64,000 nt of DNA from Halobacillus karajensis (GCF_900108515.1 NZ_FNWW01000002.1:360875-424874), one strand, 5' to 3'. Shown: positions 42,753-51,912, numbered from the stretch's first letter. Numbers and translations: made by a program. The notes: a model not told the origin generated them from the letters alone.

Positions 42753-43457
42753 ATGAAGCGACACCAGAAATGGTGGATTGGCGGATTATTAATAATCGCT
42801 GTAGGATGGGGAGTATTCGGTTTTCGCTCTTCCATGTCCCATCCGGAAGAGAAAAAAATCGTTGCTCTTGGCGACTCATTAACTTTTGGAGTGGGTGATG
42901 AGAGTGGACACGGTTATGTGGAGAATCTCCAACAGTGGCTCGACCGCCACTATGAAGGGGATACAACAGTAGATAATCATGCTATTCCCGGCCAGCAGAG
43001 CGATGGTCTCCTTAACCAAATGAAGGAAGCTTCGGTTTATAAATCCGTTGAAAATGCAGATTATATTTTATTATATATAGGGATGAATGACATACTCAAA
43101 AGTAATGGTGGAGATTTAGCCCCTTTGAATGAACGTCAGCTTTCTAAGGGGAAAAAGGATTACGAAAACAATTTGAAGCAGATCCTGGATAGGATTAGAG
43201 AAAAAAACCCGACCGCTCCTGTTTTGTTTCTGGGACTGTTTAACCCTTATCCGGATAAGCCCGAAATTGGGGGAGTTATCACAAGTTGGAATCATTTGAG
43301 CGAATCAATGGTCCAAAACTATGATGATGTCACGTTCATTGAAACTAATGATTTATTTGAAGAGAAATCTACACGCTACTTTAGTGATGCGGTTCACTTA
43401 AATGAGAAAGGATATGAAAAGTTAACAAAGCGGATCATCGAAGCCTACCATTTTTAA
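42753..43457 (+). CDS. SGNH/GDSL-type hydrolase with N-terminal membrane anchor
   Basis: A 234-residue protein from ATG 42753 (GGGAGGTGC upstream). Residues 5-22 form a hydrophobic anchor or signal; the SGNH blocks follow: ALGDSLTFGVGDE (block I, catalytic Ser), the Gly block before NHAIPGQQSDG, IGMNDILK (block III) and SDAVHLNEKG (block V, Asp and His). Similar to Bacillus YpmR-type lipases/esterases. Substrate unknown; it may act outside the membrane. Confidence 0.85.
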   Translation: MKRHQKWWIGGLLIIAVGWGVFGFRSSMSHPEEKKIVALGDSLTFGVGDESGHGYVENLQQWLDRHYEGDTTVDNHAIPGQQSDGLLNQMKEASVYKSVENADYILLYIGMNDILKSNGGDLAPLNERQLSKGKKDYENNLKQILDRIREKNPTAPVLFLGLFNPYPDKPEIGGVITSWNHLSESMVQNYDDVTFIETNDLFEEKSTRYFSDAVHLNEKGYEKLTKRIIEAYHF

Positions 43458-43466
43458 CGAAGAGAG

Positions 43467-43503
43467 GAAAAAGGACTTCCACGATTACGGGGAGTCCTTT
43501 TTC
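43467..43503. terminator. Bidirectional terminator
   Basis: AAAAAGGACT (43468-43477) pairs with AGTCCTTTTT (43493-43502). It separates the hydrolase gene from the convergent crcB pair. Confidence 0.85.
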
Positions 43504-43506
43504 AGG

Positions 43507-43875
43507 TTATCCTATGAGCCAGTTACCAATCAAACATCCACAAAAGGCTAAGAGGATCCCGGCCCCATAGCTGATAACCGTGTACAGGATGAAGGTTTTC
43601 CATTGTTGTTTAAAGTGGAGTTGCACCGATTCTAACTTGAAAGTGGAAAATGTGGTGAAAGAGCCCAGAATTCCGGTTCCGCAAAAGAGTATCCAACCAT
43701 TCGTCAAGTTAAGTCCGGACAATAGTCCAAGGAGGAAGGACCCCAGAATGTTGACGAAAAGGGTAGCGAAAGGAAAAGGAGTCGCTGTCCGTTTGTTAAT
43801 CCATTGACTTACTGTATAACGGGTGACAGCCCCGATAAATCCACCGGAGCCAATGAGCAATAGTTTGATGAGCAT
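43507..43875 (-). CDS. crcB: Fluoride channel Fluc/CrcB, subunit 2
   Basis: A 122-residue four-helix protein. GGFIGAVTRYTVSQWI, FVNILGSFLLGLL and GILGSFTTFSTFKLE carry the conserved Fluc residues (Asn, GS-TTFST). Fluc proteins work as dimers of antiparallel subunits to expel fluoride; two different genes often make a heterodimer. Its start overlaps the upstream copy by one base (TGATG). Confidence 0.9.
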   Translation of the reverse strand: MLIKLLLIGSGGFIGAVTRYTVSQWINKRTATPFPFATLFVNILGSFLLGLLSGLNLTNGWILFCGTGILGSFTTFSTFKLESVQLHFKQQWKTFILYTVISYGAGILLAFCGCLIGNWLIG

Positions 43876-44252
43876 CAGGACACAGCCGTCCTTCTCTTAC
43901 CGAAATAAAAACCAAGCAGAGAGAAGCTAAGCCCACCAAAAATACTGAGAGTTATATATAGAAGGCTTGTTAGGAGGTCACCACGAGCATATAAGGAAAC
44001 GGCATCCATGCTAAGTGTAGAAAAAGTGGTATACGAACCAACAAGGCCTGTTCCAAGGGCAGCTTTCCATTTGTCCGTTAGCGAATATTTTTCAACAATG
44101 CCCATTGTAAACCAGGCGAGGATAAAACTTCCCGTCAAGTTCACAAATAGCGTAGAGTAGGGGAACTGATCAGGGCTTTTCATCAATTCGCCGACGAGAA
44201 ACCTAAGAGATGCGCCAATGAGCCCACCAATTCCGACATATAAATAAATCAT
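43875..44252 (-). CDS. crcB: Fluoride channel Fluc/CrcB, subunit 1
   Basis: A 125-residue partner of the following gene, with GGLIGASLRFLVGE, FVNLTGSFILAW and GLVGSYTTFSTLSMD. Upstream gene of the pair. AGGAGG lies 7 bases before the ATG. I did not find the fluoride (crcB) riboswitch in the leader. Confidence 0.9.
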   Translation of the reverse strand: MIYLYVGIGGLIGASLRFLVGELMKSPDQFPYSTLFVNLTGSFILAWFTMGIVEKYSLTDKWKAALGTGLVGSYTTFSTLSMDAVSLYARGDLLTSLLYITLSIFGGLSFSLLGFYFGKRRTAVS

Positions 44253-44380
44253 TCCACAAACCTCCTACAAATCTAATCGTTATTATATAGACTTTCGGAG
44301 TAATTTAAAAGGAATGCTTTTTTTAATCATCAAGAAAGCTTATAATTTACATAATAGCTACAAATGAAAGAGGGTTACAC

Positions 44381-45520
44381 ATGATACTTAGAATCTTGAA
44401 GAACATCGATTTTACAATCTTATTCGCTGTATTGGCTTTATCTGCATTCGGTACCGTTATGGTGTACAGTGCTAGTATGGTCAGCGGTGTCATGGTTTAT
44501 GAAGTAACCCCTGATTTTTTCTTCAAAAGGCAGGCGATTTCATGGGGAATGGGTCTGTTTGCCTTGTTTCTCGGGATTATTTTCCCATACAAAAACTATC
44601 GGCGTTTATTTAAGTTGATTCTACTTGTAACCGTTGTTCTTTTGGCCCTCGTCTTTGTGTTCGGCCATACCTCAAACAATGCTCAATCCTGGCTTCCGAT
44701 CCCAGGTATAGGGAAGTTTCAGCCGGCGGAAATGGCGAAGATGTCCCTTATCATTTATATGGCCACTATATTCACGAAAAAAAGTGACTACATCGACGAC
44801 TTTACCCGGGCATTGTTACCACCGATTATTTTGATGATGCTGGTAGTCGCCATGATCTTAAAACAGCCGGATTTAGGGACAGCTCTCATAGCGCTTTCTG
44901 TGTCTGGGTTGATTATCATGTCAAGCGGGGTAAGAAAAATTCACCTGTTTTCAATGATTGGGATTGCTGTGGTTGGAGCCATCGTCATGTATAACTTCGG
45001 GTTAAGTGAAGAACAGCTTTCCCGTTTTAATGGTGCCTACCAACCATTTGAATATGCGGATGATGCAGGTTATCAACTCATCAATTCGTACCTTGCAATT
45101 CATAATGGTGGGTTGTTCGGAACAGGCCTCGGGGCAGGCGTTCAGAAACTAGGATATTTGCCAGAAGCCCATACTGATTTTATTATGGCTGTTATCGCTG
45201 AAGAACTTGGCATTATTGGTGTCGGGGTTGTTCTATTATTACTTGGGCTCATTGTCCTTCGTGGGCTTTTTATAAGTATGGAAAGCCATGATACGTTCGG
45301 CCGACTCCTTGCAATTGGGGTTGCCGGGTTAATCGGTATTCAGTCTATGATCAACCTTGGAGGTTTGACTGGTCTCCTTCCATTAACAGGAGTTCCACTG
45401 CCATTTGTCAGCTACGGGGGTACATCACTCCTTATGATGATGTTTTCGGCAGGCATGCTGATCAACATTCATGCAGTATCGAAAATCAAGAAAAGCCAAC
45501 AGGAAAAAGCAGCTGCCTAA
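44381..45520 (+). CDS. FtsW/RodA/SpoVE family peptidoglycan polymerase
   Basis: A 379-residue protein with about ten helices. The family blocks are present: WLPIPGIGKFQPAEMAKMSL, ILKQPDLGTALIAL, the key Asp in PEAHTDFIMAVIAEELG, and LLPLTGVPLPFVSYGGTS. These enzymes polymerise lipid II with a partner penicillin-binding protein. Which of division, elongation or sporulation it serves cannot be decided from the sequence. GAGGG precedes the ATG. Confidence 0.88.
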   Translation: MILRILKNIDFTILFAVLALSAFGTVMVYSASMVSGVMVYEVTPDFFFKRQAISWGMGLFALFLGIIFPYKNYRRLFKLILLVTVVLLALVFVFGHTSNNAQSWLPIPGIGKFQPAEMAKMSLIIYMATIFTKKSDYIDDFTRALLPPIILMMLVVAMILKQPDLGTALIALSVSGLIIMSSGVRKIHLFSMIGIAVVGAIVMYNFGLSEEQLSRFNGAYQPFEYADDAGYQLINSYLAIHNGGLFGTGLGAGVQKLGYLPEAHTDFIMAVIAEELGIIGVGVVLLLLGLIVLRGLFISMESHDTFGRLLAIGVAGLIGIQSMINLGGLTGLLPLTGVPLPFVSYGGTSLLMMMFSAGMLINIHAVSKIKKSQQEKAAA

Positions 45521-45522
45521 TA

Positions 45523-45556
45523 AAAAGGCGCCATCCTTCATGGATGGCGCCTTTTT
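45523..45556 (+). terminator. Terminator of the FtsW/RodA-like gene
   Basis: AAAGGCGCCATCC pairs with GGATGGCGCCTTT around TTCA, followed by T residues. Confidence 0.92.
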
Positions 45557-45926
45557 GGGTATGGCAAAGAGTGTCCCTAAATATAGGGGTTCGTGTAATT
45601 TTTAAGGAATAGAGAAACAAACGCTTTCCTTGAATCGTTACTATATAAAGACCAGAATTCCTGAATCTACTCTACTATTTGGTCTAATACGGAGAAAAAC
45701 GTGGTTCGAACCTTAATGTTAATCGTGTTACCAGAACATCCGGCTTGTAGATTTATGGAAAAAGGTGGTCAGAAGAATCGATACAATGAATACGAAGTAC
45801 TTTTAGAGGAGTCTATTTAAGGGATAAAGATTCACTTTTAATCCCGGGCTGTTCTTTGTTCGCTGCCAATAAACGATAATTTTATTATGTAAACTAAAAC
45901 GATGAAATAAGGGGAATTATAATATT
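45557..45926. other. Intergenic stretch with possible acetyltransferase remnant
   Basis: About 370 bases. A short frame at about 45698-45822 reads MLIVLPEHPACRFMEKGG.., which resembles the C-terminal NPA.RFYEKMGG part of GNAT enzymes. No start and no rest of the domain is present, so it may be a relic. Confidence 0.35.
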
Positions 45927-45960
45927 AAAAGCGGGCGCAAGAGAGAGCATCCGCTTTTCG
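45927..45960. terminator. Hairpin terminator next to the Spo0M-like gene
   Basis: AAAAGCGG (45927-45934) pairs with CCGCTTTT (45951-45958); it lies immediately downstream of the minus-strand gene. Confidence 0.75.
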
Positions 45961-45971
45961 TACTTTGTTAT

Positions 45972-46361
45972 TCAACAGACTTGGATATTAATCTCATCTA
46001 TATCTGATGTTTTTACATCATTTTTCAAGACAAGTTTTGTATGAAGATGATAGGTAGCTTGAGAGTCTTTTAAATCAATACTTTTCGGCAGCACAAAATG
46101 AAAAGGGTACTTACTTTCCTCTTTAGGTTCGAGTTCCCGGTTCATCAACACGGTCGTTACCGGCAAGATGAGGTGTGGTTTAGCACCAGGAGTCTTTTTC
46201 ATTAAATCACACTCCAGTCGCTGAATCGTCTGCTGGCTTACTCCTCCTTTTAAATGAAAGGCACCGGTTACCTGATCCCCTGGTGTATACGTCGTTTTAG
46301 ACAGTACCAGGTCCACTTTTGGTAAGCCTGGTCCAAACCAACTGAATAATTTCGCTAGCAC
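45972..46361 (-). CDS. Short Spo0M-like sporulation control protein (arrestin-like domain)
   Basis: A 129-residue protein from GTG 46361 (AAGGAGGAG 5 bases upstream). LFSWFGPGLPKVDLVLSKTTYTPGDQVTGAFHLKGG and KYPFHFVLP are the Spo0M N-domain pattern. Spo0M of Bacillus is about 258 residues with two arrestin-like halves; this protein contains only the first and ends cleanly with a stop. It may be a naturally short paralogue or a truncated copy. An upstream frame extension to 46556 has no ribosome site. Confidence 0.7.
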   Translation of the reverse strand: MLAKLFSWFGPGLPKVDLVLSKTTYTPGDQVTGAFHLKGGVSQQTIQRLECDLMKKTPGAKPHLILPVTTVLMNRELEPKEESKYPFHFVLPKSIDLKDSQATYHLHTKLVLKNDVKTSDIDEINIQVC

Positions 46362-46741
46362 GGTCACTCCTCCTTTATCATTTCTTTTAAACATTCTAAA
46401 TGAAGCCTTCGGGATCTTTTCTATCGAATTTATAGTTGTATCATATTCGAGAGTAAGCTGTCCGTCAATCTTTTTCATAAAATTCAGGCACCTATTTTTT
46501 ATAGCATCATTGAGGTTAACTTGGAAGAAAACAAGTCCCTTGTTGACACCATTCAAAACTGGAAGTGAGTGTCACGTACACTATCATCCCCAAGAGATTT
46601 TCCAAAAAATGACGTATAATAAACGTAAGAATACAAGTTTCACAAAAAAATGATAGGAGGAAAGCGAAAGAGACAATTCTTCGTAAGAGGGATACTAACA
46701 AACGATTAGGAATAAGATCAAAATAGAAAGGGGGCTGAGGT

Positions 46742-47365
46742 ATGTTTCGTAAAGTCATCCAAAATGAAGAGGAGCTTCGCTCCATAACAGGGGTGCCCAG
46801 CAAACTTGTGAAAAACAAAGTCATTCATTATCTTGATGAAAATTGTATGGGTTTCATGGCCAAATCCCCATTTCTGACAATGGCGACTGCCGATGAAAAT
46901 GGTTTTTGTGACGTGTCACCAAGAGGCGATCAAAATGGCTTCGTGCACATCCTTGATGAATATCATTTTATTATCCCGGAACGCCCTGGTAACAAAAGAA
47001 TGGATTCGATGCGTAACTTGTTATCAAACCCTCATATCGGTCTGATTTTCTTTATCCCAGGCCTCGGTGAAACATTAGGAGTGAATGGTAGAGCTGAAAT
47101 CATAGCGGATGAGGATCTTCTTGAGAGGATGGCTTATAAAGGCAAGCGTCCAGACCTCGGCATTGTCGTCGAGGTGGAGGAATGTTTTATCCATTGTGCC
47201 AAAGCCTTTAAGAGATCGGGAATCTGGAAACCAGAAACATGGTTGAAAGAAAATGAACGACCCTCAGCGGTCAAAATACTTGCCGAACACGTCAGACAAT
47301 CTGACCTGGATGAAGAGGATGTTCGACAGTGTCTTGACAGAAGCTATACAGAGCGTCTTTATTGA
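46742..47365 (+). CDS. PPOX-class FMN-dependent flavoprotein (pyridoxamine phosphate oxidase-like)
   Basis: A 207-residue protein with the split-barrel pattern FLTMATADENGFCDVSPRGDQNGFVHI near residue 39, RPGNKRMDSMRNLLSNPHIGLIFFIPG near residue 80 and GRAEII. The C-terminal CFIHCAKAFKRSGIW fits the MSMEG_1061-like group, which reduces or binds small molecules with FMN or F420. Reaction unknown. AAAGGGGG precedes the ATG. Confidence 0.82.
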   Translation: MFRKVIQNEEELRSITGVPSKLVKNKVIHYLDENCMGFMAKSPFLTMATADENGFCDVSPRGDQNGFVHILDEYHFIIPERPGNKRMDSMRNLLSNPHIGLIFFIPGLGETLGVNGRAEIIADEDLLERMAYKGKRPDLGIVVEVEECFIHCAKAFKRSGIWKPETWLKENERPSAVKILAEHVRQSDLDEEDVRQCLDRSYTERLY

Positions 47366-47586
47366 ATAGGAAGTGAAATGGTGATAAAACATCTGTAACT
47401 AGACTTCCGAATGGCATGATGGAAGAAAAGGGGGTGGAAGCCATCCCTTCTGGCCTGTGAACTAAAAAGGCATATAAATGGAAGCACTGTATAACTATAC
47501 CCTACACTATAATTATTTTCCTGCATAAAGTCAGTAGAATGGCCACAGATGTAAGGAGAAAAGCTACCGTTATGGGAGGAAGAGCG

Positions 47587-48126
47587 ATGTATTTTCCGCA
47601 GATGGAAACGCAAAGGTTATGGCTAGTGAATATTAATCATAACCATACCAATTTTATTTTGAAACATTTCAGCGATGAAAAGGTTACTCAGTATTTGTAC
47701 GATGAAGAAGACTTGACGAATTATTCTCAGGCTGTTGCTTTAGTTGATTGGTTTTCTCAACCTGAACAAAAAAGGTATAATCGATGGGTGATTGAAAGCA
47801 AAGAGAGCGGCAGGTTTCCTATGGGTACCTGTGGTTTCCACCAATGGGATCAGCATAATCACATAGCTGAAGTCGGTTATGACCTCTATCCTGACTACTG
47901 GGGCAAGGGCTACATGAAAGAAGCCTTAACAGCTGTCATCCACAGTGGTTTTGAAAACATGCATTTAAATCGCATTCACGCTTATGTGGCTGTGAAAAAT
48001 ACTCGCTCCGCTGGTTTATTGGAGAGGCTTGGTTTTCAGTGTGAAGGTGTTTATCGTGATAAACACCATTACAGAGGGGAGTTTTATGATCATTACATAT
48101 ATTCTCTGCTGCGGAGAGAGTGGTGA
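47587..48126 (+). CDS. GNAT acetyltransferase, RimJ/RimL-like
   Basis: A 179-residue acetyltransferase from ATG 47587; GGGAGGA (47575-47580) is the ribosome site, so the frame start at 47539 was rejected. MYFPQMETQRLWL, VGYDLYPDYWGKGYMKEALTAVI (acetyl-CoA loop), NRIHAYVAVKNTRSAGLLERLGFQCEG and YRGEFYDHYIYSLL place it in the ribosomal-protein alanine acetyltransferase-like group. Substrate unknown. Confidence 0.85.
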   Translation: MYFPQMETQRLWLVNINHNHTNFILKHFSDEKVTQYLYDEEDLTNYSQAVALVDWFSQPEQKRYNRWVIESKESGRFPMGTCGFHQWDQHNHIAEVGYDLYPDYWGKGYMKEALTAVIHSGFENMHLNRIHAYVAVKNTRSAGLLERLGFQCEGVYRDKHHYRGEFYDHYIYSLLRREW

Positions 48127-48323
48127 ACAATAAAATATGTCTTTTACTTATCCCCTGTTATAATGATAGTATTTCCTACTTCCTTTTATTGGCTATCATT
48201 TAAATGGGGGCTCCTGTCTATGTAGAGAGGGGAAGCCGCTCATATTTTCCGTGATTGACTCATTACTAGTGAATTCGATTGGTGAAAACGTAGAGAAAAA
48301 CATGGATTAAAGGAGAATTTTTA

Positions 48324-48722
48324 GTGAAGAAAATAAATAATGATGTAGTCATTCATTGCCAGGAGGATTGTGAAAACTCACCAAGGAAAGCCTTGCTAAA
48401 GGAGTTTAATATTGCTTTTGCACACAACAGTTTGGAATATATTCTGGATCAAGTATCTGATGATATTAGCTGGTTTATAGCCGGGGAAGTAGAAATAAAA
48501 GGAATTCAAAACTTTAAAGAAAATATCCAAAAAATGGAGTATGTCAAAGTATCGGAATTAGTCATTCACCACATTATTACACATGGGAAGACAGCAGCTG
48601 TAAATGGACGGATCAAGACAGAAAATAAAAGGACCTATGAGTTTTGTGATGTTTATCTTTTTATGGGTGCAGGTAAAAATTCAAAAATAAAAGAGATGAC
48701 ATCCTACGAAATTGAAACGTAA
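48324..48722 (+). CDS. SnoaL-like / NTF2-like protein
   Basis: A 132-residue protein from a GTG start (AAAGGAG upstream). ISWFIAGEVEIKGIQNF and GKTAAVNGRIKTENKRTYEFCDVYLFMG fit the NTF2-like fold seen in SnoaL-like proteins. Its role is unknown. It lies just before the Zur-regulated-looking S14 gene but ends in a region with a promoter of its own. Confidence 0.72.
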   Translation: MKKINNDVVIHCQEDCENSPRKALLKEFNIAFAHNSLEYILDQVSDDISWFIAGEVEIKGIQNFKENIQKMEYVKVSELVIHHIITHGKTAAVNGRIKTENKRTYEFCDVYLFMGAGKNSKIKEMTSYEIET

Positions 48723-48747
48723 GCAAAAGAGGGAAAGAGTAAACCAC

Positions 48748-48776
48748 TTTACAAAAACGTTCATTCGTTGTACGAT
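48748..48776 (+). promoter_or_regulatory. Sigma-A-type promoter of the S14 gene
   Basis: TTTACA (48748-48753), 17-base spacer, TACGAT (48771-48776). The -10 lies inside the palindrome of the first Zur-like operator. Confidence 0.65.
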
Positions 48777-48799
48777 TTAAATCGTAATCATTACTTTTA
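48771..48799 (+). promoter_or_regulatory. Zur-like operator 1
   Basis: AAATCGTAATCATTAC (48779-48794) matches the Zur box core TCGTAATnATTACGA except for the last GA; just to the left, TACGATTTAAATCGTA (48771-48786) is a perfect 16-base palindrome that shares the half-site. Location over the -10 would allow repression. The consensus is from Bacillus; binding itself is inferred. Confidence 0.72.
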
Positions 48800-48861
48800 A
48801 TAGGGTGTTTTTCTGATTACATGAATGAATGTGACATTCAAAAAAATTTAGATAAATATAA

Positions 48862-48878
48862 ATAGTAATTATTACTGC
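48862..48878 (+). promoter_or_regulatory. Zur-like operator 2
   Basis: AGTAATTATTACT (48864-48876) is a perfect inverted repeat around one T, similar to the Zur core and directly upstream of the AAGGAGGT ribosome site of the S14 gene. Confidence 0.5.
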
Positions 48879-48894
48879 TAAGGAGGTTAGTAAG

Positions 48895-49164
48895 ATGGCT
48901 AAGAAATCAAAAGTCGTAAAGGAAAAGAAGCGACAAGCAACGGTGGAAAGATATGCAGCTCTTCGTGAGGAACTAAAGGAAAAAGGGGACTACGAGGCGC
49001 TAAGGAAATTACCGCGTGATTCTTCTCCAACACGGCTGACTGGTCGTTGTGAAGTTACCGGACGCCCGAGAGGGTACATGCGTAAATTCAACATGTCGCG
49101 AATTGCTTTTCGTGAGTTTGCACACAAAGGCCAAATCCCTGGTGTGAAAAAATCCAGCTGGTAA
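48895..49164 (+). CDS. rpsN: 30S ribosomal protein S14, zinc-independent (C-minus) paralogue
   Basis: An 89-residue S14 protein. It has the S14 signature [35 protein letters not shown], but lacks the paired CxxC motifs of the zinc-binding form. Such paralogues replace the zinc form when zinc is scarce, as YhzA in Bacillus, and are controlled by Zur. Two Zur-like boxes and a promoter lie just upstream, and AAGGAGGT precedes the ATG. This is one of the best supported regulatory arrangements in the window. Confidence 0.93.
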   Translation: MAKKSKVVKEKKRQATVERYAALREELKEKGDYEALRKLPRDSSPTRLTGRCEVTGRPRGYMRKFNMSRIAFREFAHKGQIPGVKKSSW

Positions 49165-49211
49165 AAGGCAGCTGATTAGGATACTCGCTGATTCACTGAT
49201 ATTGATAAGTA

Positions 49212-49240
49212 ATGGAACTCCATGAGGGGTTCCTACTTTT
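49212..49240 (+). terminator. Terminator of the S14 gene
   Basis: GGAACTCC (49213 on) pairs with GGGGTTCC with one mismatch, followed by TACTTTTT. The minus-strand methyltransferase stop overlaps it. Confidence 0.65.
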
Positions 49241-49844
49241 TACATACAGCTACACCCAGAGGATAGTGGATTCCTTTTCTTGGAGGCTCGATTGTTACAC
49301 CGCGTTGAAAATAAATCTCTTTCTCGGAAAACTCATTAAATAATTCAGTGAATTCTTCGGGGGTGAGCTGAAAGTAATGGAAGGGAGACCCGGACGGGTA
49401 ATTCCTTCCTTTTCCAAAAGGTGTAGAAAGAACAAGGGTACCCCCAGGCTTCAAAAGGTTATCCATTCGTTTGATAAATAAGCGGTCATCTTTCACATGT
49501 TCAATCGTCTCAAAACAAAGAATGGTATCAAACGTTCCAATCTCCTGAGGAAGAGAGGAATCCATCGCATCGCCTTTTTTAAAGCTGAGCAAAGGATGAT
49601 AATAATGATGGGTCGCATACTGCAGAACTTCCTCACTAATATCTACTCCAATAATCTCTTTTAACTGTTCTTTTCTTTCTTTGGCTACTTTAAGACTTCC
49701 ATACCCCGAGCCGCACGCGATATCCAAAACCCTTCCTCTTACATAAGGTGTAGAAAAAGTATACCGTGCCACATGTTCCAGAAGCATATTATTCATCGAA
49801 TCCATTTTTTTTGGAATGACCCGCTCGCCTGTATCTTCCAACAT
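49233..49844 (-). CDS. Class I SAM-dependent methyltransferase
   Basis: A 203-residue methyltransferase. The SAM motif is VLDIACGSGYGSLKVAK near residue 38; acidic loop IGVDISEE, motif FDTILCFETIEHV and KPGGTLVLSTPFG follow in order. Acceptor unknown. GGAGGTG is 9 bases before the ATG. Confidence 0.85.
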   Translation of the reverse strand: MLEDTGERVIPKKMDSMNNMLLEHVARYTFSTPYVRGRVLDIACGSGYGSLKVAKERKEQLKEIIGVDISEEVLQYATHHYYHPLLSFKKGDAMDSSLPQEIGTFDTILCFETIEHVKDDRLFIKRMDNLLKPGGTLVLSTPFGKGRNYPSGSPFHYFQLTPEEFTELFNEFSEKEIYFQRGVTIEPPRKGIHYPLGVAVCKK

Positions 49845-50134
49845 AATCTGCTCACCTCCTAAATCTATATTTTTTATTCATTATAACATACCAAATATAT
49901 TGAGCCTCTCATCTTCTTTCTTGTTGGAAATCTCTTTACCTTCCACTTTTTTACGCATCGCCTATAAGTTACATGACATTATTCCCCATACGATTCGTAA
50001 TATTTCCTAAAAGAATAGGAGTACTTAATTGTTCCTGATTGCGAATATTTTGTTCGTTAAATTTAAAAAAATGAAACTTTCTCTTATTTCCAATCGTAAT
50101 TAATGTAGAAGATGACATAGGAAGAAGGGGTATC

Positions 50135-50542
50135 ATGGAAATAGAACAGCAGTTATTCGAAGAAGCTCAGCGACTTATAGAAGAGAGATATCCGACAGGG
50201 TGGGGAGGGGCTGCCGCATTAAGATTAGAAGACGGGGCGATCCTTACAAGTGTAGCACCGGATGTAATCAACGATGCTGTTAATCTTTGTATGGAAACAG
50301 GGGCTATATTGGAAGCCCATAAACGAAACATGCGTGTCACTCATTCTTTGTGTATCGCTCGAGAAGACGAACATTCCACTTATCAAGTGCTTACCCCTTG
50401 TGGTGTTTGTCAGGAGCGTTTGTTTTCTTGGGGAGAAGAAGTAAAAGTGGGGGTAACCCTTCCAGTAAATGATCTGGTCTTCAAGCCACTTTATGAAATT
50501 CAGCCGTTTCATTGGTCGCGTGCCTATAAAGAAGAGAAATGA
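50135..50542 (+). CDS. Cytidine/blasticidin-S deaminase-like protein
   Basis: A 135-residue protein. The zinc site of the cytidine deaminase superfamily appears as LCMETGA (Cys and the catalytic Glu; normally CAE or HAE) near residue 52 and TPCGVCQERLF (two Cys) near residue 88. Blasticidin-S deaminase and other small deaminases share this. The general base Glu is present, so activity is possible; substrate is unknown. GAAGGGGTATC precedes the ATG. Confidence 0.72.
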   Translation: MEIEQQLFEEAQRLIEERYPTGWGGAAALRLEDGAILTSVAPDVINDAVNLCMETGAILEAHKRNMRVTHSLCIAREDEHSTYQVLTPCGVCQERLFSWGEEVKVGVTLPVNDLVFKPLYEIQPFHWSRAYKEEK

Positions 50543-50824
50543 GAGTGAAAGACATTTGGGGGTGCCAAAGTGGTAACCTTCTCTTATTCATAGAATTTTT
50601 TCGGGGAAATATTAATAATTCCATGTAAAATAGGACCACTATCTATGGATTTATTGAAATTCAAATAAAAATGTAAAACGTAAATCCTATAATCTATGGT
50701 TAAAATGATGACTATAAACCTATTTTTATATTTTCAAATTATTCCATTCGTGGTACCCTTTGAGTGAATACTACATCGGTGAGCGCTCTCAACTGTGCTC
50801 GAATACATAGAAAGGTGAGGCATC

Positions 50825-51196
50825 GTGAAGAAATTATTTACAGTTCTTTTGCTTTTAGTTGTTGGTTGCAGTGTGGCAGGGAAAGACGTCAGCGCATTTG
50901 AAGGTCATATATCAGCCGTCAAAACAGGCGGACTAGAAGTAGAATGTTCCACCGTAGTAAATCAGAACGACCCATCACCATCCTCGGAAGAAGGATGGGC
51001 CTGTTTGGTCCTCGTCCCTCATGACACTCCTGTTCAAAATACGGAAGGTGAATCCATTCCTATGGACGAGTTCCGGGAACAAGCCAGAAATGAGGAGATG
51101 TTATACATCCGCGTGACGCTTGAGGAAAGCACAAATATTAATAAAGACCCTGAGTCAAGAAAGCTGACAGCGAAAAAAATCACCCTGTTGGAATAA
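50825..51196 (+). CDS. Putative lipoprotein, unknown function
   Basis: A 123-residue protein with a GTG start (GAAAGGTGAGG upstream) and the lipobox LVVGC at residues 11-15. The mature domain has strands and charged loops but no recognised family. It is followed 29 bases later by a small membrane protein gene. Confidence 0.65.
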   Translation: MKKLFTVLLLLVVGCSVAGKDVSAFEGHISAVKTGGLEVECSTVVNQNDPSPSSEEGWACLVLVPHDTPVQNTEGESIPMDEFREQARNEEMLYIRVTLEESTNINKDPESRKLTAKKITLLE

Positions 51197-51224
51197 CAGA
51201 CATACATATGGTTGAGGTGTCTAT

Positions 51225-51638
51225 ATGAAGAGTTTCTTTTCTTATTTAGGGTTCAGTATCCTTTTAGTGGGGAGTATGATCGGATTACTAAGTGTTCGTC
51301 AAGACTTGAAGGAAAGAGCAGATATGGAGTTTGATGTCGTACCACTTATCATTTTTGATCACGTTTATCCAGTTCTTTTCGGCATGTTGTTTGCTCTCCC
51401 TTTTTTCTGGAAACGTTTAAAGGAGAGCCGTCTTAAAGGCTTTGTATGGGAAGAATTTATTTGTATTGGGTTACCCAGTCTCTTTATAGCTTTATCCCAT
51501 TGGCTTTACTTTACAAACTTCCCCATGAACCCTTTAACGAAGTTTTTTGCATTACATGAGATGAATGGTTCGATGTTATTTGGTTTTATTTTTGGTTTTA
51601 CTGTCATCCACTCCATTCGAAATAAAATGGTGGCATGA
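51225..51638 (+). CDS. Membrane protein, unknown function
   Basis: A 137-residue protein with four hydrophobic helices (about 5-22, 45-62, 80-100, 115-130). GAGGTG precedes the ATG at modest strength. No family recognised. Probably co-transcribed with the lipoprotein gene. Confidence 0.6.
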   Translation: MKSFFSYLGFSILLVGSMIGLLSVRQDLKERADMEFDVVPLIIFDHVYPVLFGMLFALPFFWKRLKESRLKGFVWEEFICIGLPSLFIALSHWLYFTNFPMNPLTKFFALHEMNGSMLFGFIFGFTVIHSIRNKMVA

Positions 51639-51912
51639 TGGATGGGTTTCTAATTTTGGCAGCCTCCTTCTCCTAAAATGGGGAAGGTTCAACTTTTTTA
51701 GAGTCCATTTTCTCCCTCCCATGGATTAGAGTGAGGGAAGACTGAGTTTATCGTCCCCATGCATTGTGGTAAATAAGAACGGAAAGCGAAGCGTAATCTT
51801 TTAGCATTGAGGGAATAAGGGGAGTGAAGGCATTAATTTAAAGGAAAAACTTTAAATTAATGAGTTCCCTTGGCCAGTCAATTGCTCATACGTCATTCAC
51901 ATCCGAGTCAAA

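Noticed and set aside
44253..44380. Fluoride riboswitch ahead of the crcB pair
   Set aside because: The conserved crcB-motif pattern was looked for on the minus strand and not found in the short leader.
50780..50795. Catabolite-responsive element (TGAGCGCTCTCA)
   Set aside because: It is two bases shorter than the cre consensus and is therefore only a short palindrome.
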